Positions 58,145 through 64,000 of a stretch of 64,000 bases of DNA are shown piece after piece. Every line of letters begins with the position of its first letter. Within the stretch, counting starts at the first letter, position 1. Both the position numbers and the translations under genes were made by a program. The notes beneath the pieces are model-generated. The model had not been told where the DNA came from. It did not search any database and saw nothing but the letters and a program-made list of their open reading frames with translations. Source of the stretch: Syntrophales bacterium (GTDB taxonomy: Bacteria; Desulfobacterota; Syntrophia; Syntrophales; UBA8958). Location of the stretch: positions 1-64,000 of the forward strand of contig JAOAFE010000006.1 in assembly GCA_026416455.1 (NCBI GenBank), written 5' to 3'.

Positions 58145-58807
58145 TTAAATTATTTTAGATTCTTTAATTTCTCCATTTAAACCGATTCGAGTAAGCCTTA
58201 AGGGGATCGCTTTTCCCGACTGCTTCCTGGCCTCTAAAACGGCTCTGGCCAGTGAGACACAACAGGGGACCTCCATATAGGCGACCTCGATCTCTTTTAG
58301 GGCGTTTAAGGAGATAATCTGGCCAATTTTGCCCTCGTAAAAGTAAATATCATCCAATTTCGGACACCCCATACATATCTTTCTTCCCTGAATGAAACGG
58401 GATGAAAAATCACTATAGGCGAAAGGAACGCAGTCAGCACTGATGGTAAGATGGGCATCTTTGAAGAGTGGGGCCTGAAGTGGGAGGAGGGAAATCTGAA
58501 TCGGCCAATTGGTAAGGTGATTTTTTCCCCTCCCGTGATTTTCTATATCGATGGCCTGGGAGGGACAGGTGTGCGTATGGACGTGATGAAGGTGTGAAAC
58601 AATATTTGTTTCAGGCTGTGGCATCTCGACGAATGAGATGGCCCCGTAAGGACAGGTGCCTATGCAACCTCCTAAACCGTCACAGAGGTCTTCTCTTATT
58701 AGACGGGCTTTGCCGTCTACAATTTTGATAGCTCCTTCGGCGCAGGCGGGTATACATGCCCCACAACCGTTACATAGCGTCTCGTCGATGCGTATTTTTT
58801 TTCTCAT
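58145..58807 (-). CDS. 4Fe-4S ferredoxin, CooF-like, with a C-terminal domain
   Basis: A 220-residue iron-sulfur protein. The N-terminal 60 residues have two clusters (CNGCGACIPAC and CDGLGGCIGTCPYGAI). A His-rich linker (HLHHVHTHTC) follows. The C-terminal half holds CMGCPKLDD and CC, resembling a domain found with other oxidoreductases. It probably shuttles electrons from CooS. The ATG overlaps the Rrf2 stop by 4 bases. Confidence 0.85.
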   Translation of the reverse strand: MRKKIRIDETLCNGCGACIPACAEGAIKIVDGKARLIREDLCDGLGGCIGTCPYGAISFVEMPQPETNIVSHLHHVHTHTCPSQAIDIENHGRGKNHLTNWPIQISLLPLQAPLFKDAHLTISADCVPFAYSDFSSRFIQGRKICMGCPKLDDIYFYEGKIGQIISLNALKEIEVAYMEVPCCVSLARAVLEARKQSGKAIPLRLTRIGLNGEIKESKII

Positions 58808-59253
58808 TTTTTAACCTCACCTTTTGGTTTTTTTGGTTGTTTGATGATTAGTGACAGATCCGAAAGGCGCCTTTGAGATAAATAGTGTCTTACTTTTTCA
58901 TTTATATCTTCCAACAGATCGGAAAAAGGGCAACTTACAGCTGGACAACGGTTGCGTCCAAACAAACAGGGTTTTTGGGGGAGATCACCCTCTACGGATT
59001 GGTAGATCTCTAGAAGGGTAATTGTCTCGGCAGGCTTGGCTAGTCGATGACCGCCGCCTGGACCGGAGATGGAATCGACCAAACCTATTTTTTTAAGACG
59101 CTGAAGGACTTTATTAAGATGATGAACGGATGCATTAAGAATCCGTGCCATTTCGTCAGCCCGAAACCATCTGTGAGGGCTATGGGCGAGAAGGATCATG
59201 GCGTGGATGGCCAAACTACATGCTTCAGAGACGGAAGTAAAATCCCTTTTCAT
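58804..59253 (-). CDS. Rrf2-family transcriptional regulator with iron-sulfur motif
   Basis: A 149-residue winged-helix regulator. The helix-turn-helix is about residues 30-65 (DEMARILNASVHHLNKVLQ), the wing GPGGGHRLAKP follows, and cysteines in CLFGRNRCPAVSCPF could hold a [2Fe-2S] or [4Fe-4S] cluster. It heads the cooS operon; the palindrome overlapping its promoter is a strong candidate binding site, which implies autoregulation. The inducing signal (CO, O2, iron or redox) is unknown. Confidence 0.9.
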   Translation of the reverse strand: MKRDFTSVSEACSLAIHAMILLAHSPHRWFRADEMARILNASVHHLNKVLQRLKKIGLVDSISGPGGGHRLAKPAETITLLEIYQSVEGDLPQKPCLFGRNRCPAVSCPFSDLLEDINEKVRHYLSQRRLSDLSLIIKQPKKPKGEVKK

Positions 59254-59275
59254 AACTAGGTCTTATTTTTATTTT

Positions 59276-59310
59276 TGGTATTTAAATACCAGAATTATTA
59301 TCGTTGTCAA
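59276..59310 (-). promoter_or_regulatory. Promoter and Rrf2-type operator of the CO dehydrogenase operon
   Basis: A perfect 16-bp palindrome TGGTATTTAAATACCA (59276-59291) overlaps the minus-strand -10 (TATTTA, 59283-59288). A perfect TTGACA (complement of 59305-59310) lies 16 bases upstream. The palindrome's ATTT/AAAT core resembles NsrR/IscR-type sites. Binding would block the -10. Confidence 0.75.
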
Positions 59311-59359
59311 GGGAAATTTTGAACCTCATCGACGGCTACTGATCAGCGTGTAAAGTGAG

Positions 59360-59403
59360 TTTAGCCCGAGGTGCGCCCTGTAAACTCAGCACCTCGGGCT
59401 AAA
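59360..59403 (-). terminator. 15-bp inverted repeat after the flavoprotein gene
   Basis: A perfect 15-base arm (59360-59374) pairs with 59389-59403 around a 14-base loop, 11 bases after the flavoprotein stop. It has only a short AT-rich tail on the minus strand, so it is terminator-like rather than classic. Confidence 0.6.
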
Positions 59404-59414
59404 GAAGAGAGATT

Positions 59415-60908
59415 TCAAGATTTTGTTTTTTTGGCGAGGGCAGCATGATAACCGGCAATGCGTCCCATGACGAGGCAATTTGCGAGAGAGGCGCCACCAA
59501 TGTAGTCTTCGTAGAATAAACCGCCAGCGCATTCTCCGGCGGCGTAGAGGCCCGGAATAACCTTTCCATCCGGCTCGAGGGCTTGCGCATGTTCGTTAAT
59601 CTTGATGCCACCGAAGGTAATGGTAATCCCGGGGACGAGCGGATAGAAAGCATAAAATTTAGGAGTCTCAATTTTAAAGGCAAAGGCACTCTTAGGGGGC
59701 TTGGCCCCGGGGGCGGCGCCATTTGCGACATTAGCGTTGAATTCGCTGATTGTCTTCTCCAGATTTGCGGAGGGGACATCTATTTTAGCGGCCAACTCGG
59801 CCAGGCTTTCTGCCTCTACGATTTCTATCCCGAGACGTGTGAATTGCTGTACCGCAGCCGTTACCCCCGGCTGTTTCTTAATATTTTCATCGAAAATCAT
59901 GGCCACGGTCTGACCCGGTTGTCTCATGGCCGCTTTGCCGTTGGCTACATAACCGAGAGACTCGTCGATGTACCTATTGCCTTCTTTATTGATACCCACC
60001 GTATAGGCGATGGCCATAAATGGATTCCCCGCCGCCGTATTCTTTGGAGAGACGGCGGCAACGTGCAGGGATACCATTCCTCCCATGTTGACCCACATGG
60101 CACCTGCCTCCCGGGCCATTAGATGACCGTCACCCGTGAGTACCTTCAATCCTCTGACCATCATATCATCGGCGTTTGGATCGACAAACATTTCAAGCAT
60201 TTCCTTATTGGCACTATAACCGCCTGTGGCTAGGATAACGGCTTTCGCCTGAAAATCCTTCAGTCCTTGAGCATCTTGTGCCCGTACTCCGGCAACGGTG
60301 CCTGCATCGTTGAGGATGAGTTGTTTCGCCTTTGTGGCGAAGAAAATTTTCCCCCCTTTCTGGATAAAAATGGACTTGAGCGTCGCCAGACCCTTTGGCA
60401 TGCCTTGGTAAGGTCCGGGTTTAAAAATAACATTCTTTACATTGTAACCAGCGACCGTTACGGGATCCGTAAACTCCAATCCCAGGCCCTTCAGCCAATC
60501 GACGGCCTCAAGGGATTGGTCAGCCAGGATTTTCGTGAGGGCCAGATTTCCTTTACCCATGCTTTTCTTCATAAAGTCTTTAACGTACTCTTCCTTAGCC
60601 CCTTGACTCTTATCTTTCGTGATAGCGATAAACCCCCCCGCCAGCCGGGAGTTACCCCCGTCCTGTCCTTCCGGCAATTTCTCCAAGAGGCACACCCGCG
60701 CCCCTTTCTCCTGGGCGGCTACGGCGGCCGCCATGCCAGCGAGTCCCGTACCTACCACCACGACGTCATATTTTTCCTTCCTTTTGGCTTGGGGTAGGAG
60801 GGCCGCCTCCGCCCAATCAAGCTTTCCGAGAGTAAAAAGACCGGCTCCGAATCCCACACATCTGATAAATTCTCGCCGATTGCATTCCAGCTTTTTTTCT
60901 TTTTTCAT
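59415..60908 (-). CDS. Tat-exported FAD-dependent reductase (fumarate reductase flavoprotein-like)
   Basis: A 497-residue flavoprotein with a twin-arginine signal (CNRREFIRCVGFGAG). The FAD-binding domain opens with VVVVGTGLAGMAAAVAA and LEKLPEGQDGGNS; the capping and catalytic domain contains GGFIAITKD, GHLMAREAGA and SLGYVANGK; the end is GGASLANCLVMGRIAGYHAA. It resembles flavocytochrome c fumarate/urocanate/fumarate-type reductases but carries no haem motif. It should act in the periplasm, taking electrons from a cytochrome or quinol pathway. AGGAGGAG precedes the ATG. The organic substrate is unknown; a ketosteroid dehydrogenase is a weaker alternative. Confidence 0.85.
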   Translation of the reverse strand: MKKEKKLECNRREFIRCVGFGAGLFTLGKLDWAEAALLPQAKRKEKYDVVVVGTGLAGMAAAVAAQEKGARVCLLEKLPEGQDGGNSRLAGGFIAITKDKSQGAKEEYVKDFMKKSMGKGNLALTKILADQSLEAVDWLKGLGLEFTDPVTVAGYNVKNVIFKPGPYQGMPKGLATLKSIFIQKGGKIFFATKAKQLILNDAGTVAGVRAQDAQGLKDFQAKAVILATGGYSANKEMLEMFVDPNADDMMVRGLKVLTGDGHLMAREAGAMWVNMGGMVSLHVAAVSPKNTAAGNPFMAIAYTVGINKEGNRYIDESLGYVANGKAAMRQPGQTVAMIFDENIKKQPGVTAAVQQFTRLGIEIVEAESLAELAAKIDVPSANLEKTISEFNANVANGAAPGAKPPKSAFAFKIETPKFYAFYPLVPGITITFGGIKINEHAQALEPDGKVIPGLYAAGECAGGLFYEDYIGGASLANCLVMGRIAGYHAALAKKTKS

Positions 60909-61049
60909 AAGTGCTCCTCCTTGATTGATGTTTGTCTTGCGACCGAGGTTTTTATATCATAAGAAACGAGAAGCCACCAATTGTTTCACCGTAGAGGGTG
61001 GAGAGATCGCCCTGAGGTAATTGTGTTTGCCGGCGCAAGGATTGGGAAC

Positions 61050-62456
61050 GTGAAAGGCCGACCTGTTATTCTACGCACAATTGAATTTTTTTCTGGAATT
61101 GGGGGTTTTGCCGCCGCCGTTTCGGGCACGAACTTGAAAATTGTTACCGCCTTTGACCAAAGCCCTCAGGCCCGGGCAACTTACCGGCTCAATTTTCCGA
61201 GACATCCTATAAGTGCACGTAACCTCGAGCATATAACGAAAGAGGAAATATGCGAATTAAAAAGCGATTTTTGGTGGCTATCTCCTCCCTGTCAACCTTA
61301 CACCGTAAGAGGGAACAGGAAAGATGCCGACGATCCACGGGCGGCAAGCTTAAAAAAGCTGACAGTTGTATTAAAAGAATTAAGGGAAGACGAACTTCCC
61401 ACCTATGTTGCCCTTGAAAATGTAGAAGGTTTTGTCTCCTCTCGAATGCGCGAGTGGTTGATTGACATCTTGGAAAGCCGCGGATTTGAAAGTCGAGAAT
61501 TCTTTCTCTGTCCCACTAGATTTGGGGTGCCTATGAGGAGGCCCCGGTATTATCTCCTCGCGTCGCGAAAAGGACTAAGGGATATAACCTGGCCGGAAGG
61601 ATCTTTCTTCAGGCCCCTTAAAGATTATCTGGAGTACTGGGAGCCCGAAAGGGTGCCTCCGGATTTGCTCCTCTCTCCGGCGATCGTCGAGAAGTTTGGC
61701 CGGGGATTTCATATCATCGACCCCGAAAATGAAGGAGCTTACGCCACTTGCTTTACCTCTGCTTACGGGCATTTCTACATGCGTTCCGGTTCTTATTTAA
61801 AAACCCCGAAAGGGGTACGATTCTTTTCGCCTACCGAGATTATGCGTCTCCTGGGTTTTCCCGATTCTTTTTCCTTTCCTTCCTCTCTATCGATGCGTCA
61901 TAGGTGGCGTCTTTTAGGTAACAGTCTTTCCGTTACGGTTGTGAGGCATCTCCTTGAGTGTGTTCCCCAAGTTGAGTTCCTTGGTGCATATCCCTTGATG
62001 ATTATTTCAGGCGGTCAGACGGGGGCGGACCGGGCGGCTTTGGATTTTGCCCTCGCAAACGGGATCCCGCATGGCGGGTGGGTGCCGCGTGGCCGGCGGG
62101 CAGAGGACGGTCCCTTGGATATGATCTATCATGTCTGGGAGACGGAGGTTTCCTCTTACTCGGTCAGGACGGAAAAAAATGTCCTCGAGGCTGACGGCAC
62201 CCTGATCATCTCCCACGGGCCTTTAACGGGGGGATCTTCGTATACCCGTGCTGTGGCTCTGGGTTATGGTAAACCTTGGTTGCATATAGATTTGTCGGCC
62301 GTTCCCTCGGTATCTTCTGAGGCGGAAAAAATACTACGTTGGATGAAAGACAATAATGTTTACGTTCTCAACGTGGCGGGTCCGAGGGCCAGTACGGATC
62401 CGCTTATTTATGATTCCGTCCTTCAGCTCCTTCGAACGACTTTTAGAAGAGACTGA
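61050..62456 (+). CDS. Dnmt2-type cytosine-5 methyltransferase fused to a SLOG/'molybdenum carrier' domain
   Basis: The first 312 residues are a cytosine-5 methyltransferase: motif I FSGIGGFAAAV at about 14, catalytic Cys in PPCQPYTVRG at about 81, ENVEGF near 123, and the CFT/AYG pair near 234-238 that marks Dnmt2/TRDMT1 tRNA methyltransferases, then RLLGNSLSVTVV. Residues 315-468 match the putative molybdenum-carrier (SLOG/Rossmann) fold: SGGQTGADRAALDF, RGRRAEDG and GPLTGGSSYTRAVALG. GTG 61050 has AAGGA upstream; an upstream TTG adds 23 residues of unlikely sequence. Geobacter Dnmt2 methylates a tRNA; this fusion with a nucleotide-binding domain is unfamiliar to me. The ORF is unbroken. 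Confidence 0.85.
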   Translation: MKGRPVILRTIEFFSGIGGFAAAVSGTNLKIVTAFDQSPQARATYRLNFPRHPISARNLEHITKEEICELKSDFWWLSPPCQPYTVRGNRKDADDPRAASLKKLTVVLKELREDELPTYVALENVEGFVSSRMREWLIDILESRGFESREFFLCPTRFGVPMRRPRYYLLASRKGLRDITWPEGSFFRPLKDYLEYWEPERVPPDLLLSPAIVEKFGRGFHIIDPENEGAYATCFTSAYGHFYMRSGSYLKTPKGVRFFSPTEIMRLLGFPDSFSFPSSLSMRHRWRLLGNSLSVTVVRHLLECVPQVEFLGAYPLMIISGGQTGADRAALDFALANGIPHGGWVPRGRRAEDGPLDMIYHVWETEVSSYSVRTEKNVLEADGTLIISHGPLTGGSSYTRAVALGYGKPWLHIDLSAVPSVSSEAEKILRWMKDNNVYVLNVAGPRASTDPLIYDSVLQLLRTTFRRD

Positions 62457-63438
62457 TCTTTAGATTTCCCCCCCGGCCTAAGATGTCATGAAGGTGCACG
62501 TACCCTTGGAGCTTGTGTTTGCCGTTTACAACTACAAGGGTTGTTATCTCATCCTTCTGCATAGCCTCGATGGTAGCGGCAAGAGTTGCATTCTCATCGA
62601 TGCTTTTTGGATCTTTCGTCATAAATTCTTCTATCGGCAGGTCATATCTCAACCGCCCGCTCTTTACTATGCGTCGCAAATCTCCATCCGTGAGAATGCC
62701 CAGTAAGGTTTCCTGCCTATCTGTTACCAGTACGAAGCCTTTATTTCTTGCATCCATTTCCTCCACCGCTTCTTTCAGTGGTGTTCCAACGTAGACACGG
62801 GGAATCTCATCACCTCTAATCATTATATCTTTTACTTTGGCCCGAAGTCTCAATCCCAACGTGCCCCCGGGATGGAATTTGTAAAAATCGTTTTCCGTGA
62901 AATTTCTCTTTTCGATGAGGGCGACGGCCAAGGCATCTCCCATAGCCAGGGTAGCCGTCGTACTTGAAGTCGGAGCGAGGCCAAAGGGACATGCCTCCTT
63001 TTCCACACCTACGTCGATGACTATGTCCGCCGCTTTGGCTAAAGTCGAGCGGGGGTTGCCCGTGAAGGCAATGAGGGCGGCGCCCATTTCTTTTACGCTG
63101 CTGAGGATGAGATTTAGTTCATGGGTTTCTCCACTGTTGGAGATGGCAATGATAACATCATCTTTTGTCACGATGCCGATATCGCCGTGCATACCTTCCA
63201 CCGGATGGAGAAAAAGAGCCGGTGTGCCGGTACTTGTTAGAGTGGCCGCAATCTTCTTTCCGATGATGCCCGATTTACCAATGCCCGTGACTATAACCCG
63301 ACCTTTGGCCCGGTAAATAACCTCTACGGCCCGGGCAAAGTTTTCGTCCAAACGCTCCGTCAAATGACGGATGCTCTCCGCTTCGAGTTCGAGGACTTCT
63401 TTTGCTTTTTCGATGCTCTTTCTAAATTCGTCCATCAT
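62443..63438 (-). CDS. kdsD: Arabinose-5-phosphate isomerase (KdsD/KpsF)
   Basis: It converts ribulose-5-phosphate to arabinose-5-phosphate for Kdo and LPS core synthesis. The SIS domain (about 20-200) has VTGIGKSGIIGKKIAAT, HPVEGMHGDIG, ISNSGET and HPGGTLG. Two CBS domains (about 210-330) follow. Length about 331 with ATG 63438; a TTG 57 bases upstream is open but adds an unlikely leader. It overlaps the convergent methyltransferase-fusion gene by 14 bases. Confidence 0.9.
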   Translation of the reverse strand: MMDEFRKSIEKAKEVLELEAESIRHLTERLDENFARAVEVIYRAKGRVIVTGIGKSGIIGKKIAATLTSTGTPALFLHPVEGMHGDIGIVTKDDVIIAISNSGETHELNLILSSVKEMGAALIAFTGNPRSTLAKAADIVIDVGVEKEACPFGLAPTSSTTATLAMGDALAVALIEKRNFTENDFYKFHPGGTLGLRLRAKVKDIMIRGDEIPRVYVGTPLKEAVEEMDARNKGFVLVTDRQETLLGILTDGDLRRIVKSGRLRYDLPIEEFMTKDPKSIDENATLAATIEAMQKDEITTLVVVNGKHKLQGYVHLHDILGRGGNLKISLF

Positions 63439-63508
63439 TTTGTGCAGCCATTTTAAATCCGTCGCCCACGTATCAGAAAAAACCTCGTCCGACAAGACGA
63501 TTTTTTAA

Positions 63509-64000
63509 TTATGGCATGATGCCTTCTTCGCGAAAACTGTACATGCTGCCTTCACCTATAATGACGTGATCGTGAACCTTGATGTCCAGAATGCTGGCGG
63601 CCTCCTTTATGACCCTGGTAAGACGGATGTCTGCTTCCGAAGGGTTGACTATGCCTGATGGGTGATTGTGGATCAGGATGAGAGCTGAGGCCTTCCTTTC
63701 TAATGCCTTCTCTAGAACCTGGCGGGGATAGACTATGGCGTGATTGACCGTGCCGCGCTGCAGAGTATCCAATTCGATGAGCTGGTTTTGGCTATCGAGG
63801 AAAGCGACACAAAACTGCTCTTCTTTTAATCCTCCCAGGTGGGAACGGCAAAAGTCAACTAATTCTCTTGGGGATGAGATTTTAATTTTTTTCTTTACTT
63901 CCCCCTTGAGGTACAAGGTCACAATAGATTTCGCTAATTTAATAAGACATGCCGTATGCAGCCCCAATCCATGGGTCTCGGAAAGCTCCTTTATATCTGC
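63509..64000 (-). CDS. radC: RadC-family JAB-domain protein (partial)
   Basis: The frame enters at the right edge and continues to the stop at 63509, about 163 residues visible. The JAMM motif is HNHPSGIVNPSEADIR (HxH-x10-D), with upstream RGTVNHAIVYPRQV. The N-terminal helix-hairpin-helix domain begins at the edge (GLGLHTACLIKLAKS). Its role is unsettled despite the radC name; DNA repair or mobile-element defence roles have been proposed. A TTG at 63967 is only an internal codon. Confidence 0.85.
   Translation of the reverse strand, partial: ADIKELSETHGLGLHTACLIKLAKSIVTLYLKGEVKKKIKISSPRELVDFCRSHLGGLKEEQFCVAFLDSQNQLIELDTLQRGTVNHAIVYPRQVLEKALERKASALILIHNHPSGIVNPSEADIRLTRVIKEAASILDIKVHDHVIIGEGSMYSFREEGIMP

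Overview
This 64 kb window is a dense stretch of bacterial chromosome. It has about 52 protein genes, short intergenic gaps, both strands in use, many TTG/GTG starts and purine-rich Shine-Dalgarno sites. No rRNA, tRNA, CRISPR array, insertion sequence or phage genes were recognised. The gene content points to a strict anaerobe, most likely a member of the Desulfobacterota (former Deltaproteobacteria); that placement is inferred. It rests on a selenocysteine formate dehydrogenase, an anaerobic CO dehydrogenase, an [FeFe]-hydrogenase maturase (HydF), multiheme cytochromes with system II cytochrome c maturation, a sigma-54 activator, and two protein families that I associate with that phylum (DUF6125 and DUF6178).

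Layout. 0.2-9.9 kb: L,D-transpeptidase, old-yellow-enzyme oxidoreductase, class II aldolase, 5'-nucleotidase convergent with a purine-type permease, thioesterase, acyltransferase, small membrane protein, FMN reductase. 10-16 kb: a sigma-54 activator divergent from a lipoprotein carboxylesterase with a textbook -24/-12 promoter and a nested dyad upstream, then two tandem short-chain dehydrogenases. 16-23.8 kb: miaA, glycosyltransferase, parvulin lipoprotein, aspA-hydF, an orphan tungstate-binding protein and an iron-sulfur flavoprotein. 23.8-32.7 kb (minus strand): a respiratory island with three multiheme cytochromes (11, 8 and 9 CXXCH motifs; the last fused to a membrane cytochrome b, as in Geobacter CbcL), two secreted rhodanese-like proteins and ResB/CcsA. 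The 11-heme cytochrome is interrupted by one in-frame TGA that may encode selenocysteine. 32.7-38.9 kb: metallopeptidase, DUF6125-like, DUF6178-like, groES-groEL, glycosyltransferase. 38.9-47.9 kb: hybrid histidine kinase divergent from a formate dehydrogenase (UGA plus a near-perfect SECIS), overlapping moaE, a KefF-like protein and a Kef-like antiporter. 47.9-56.2 kb: two envelope proteins (LPP20-like; DUF799/Fn3/beta-helix lipoprotein), acyl-CoA dehydrogenase, copZ-copA. 56.2-64 kb: Rrf2 regulator, ferredoxin and CO dehydrogenase with a palindromic operator; a Tat-exported flavoprotein; a Dnmt2-type methyltransferase fused to a SLOG/'molybdenum carrier' domain; kdsD; and a partial radC.

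How it fits together. Formate, CO and probably hydrogen are handled in the cytoplasm. Tungstate/molybdate uptake and MoaE could feed the formate dehydrogenase. The CbcL-like protein would carry quinol electrons to periplasmic multiheme cytochromes, whose haem is attached by the ResB/CcsA encoded at the end of the same gene run. The window therefore shows two UGA sites to weigh: one nearly certain selenocysteine (formate dehydrogenase) and one candidate (the 11-heme cytochrome). The most novel items are the UGA-containing cytochrome and its island, and the Dnmt2-SLOG fusion.
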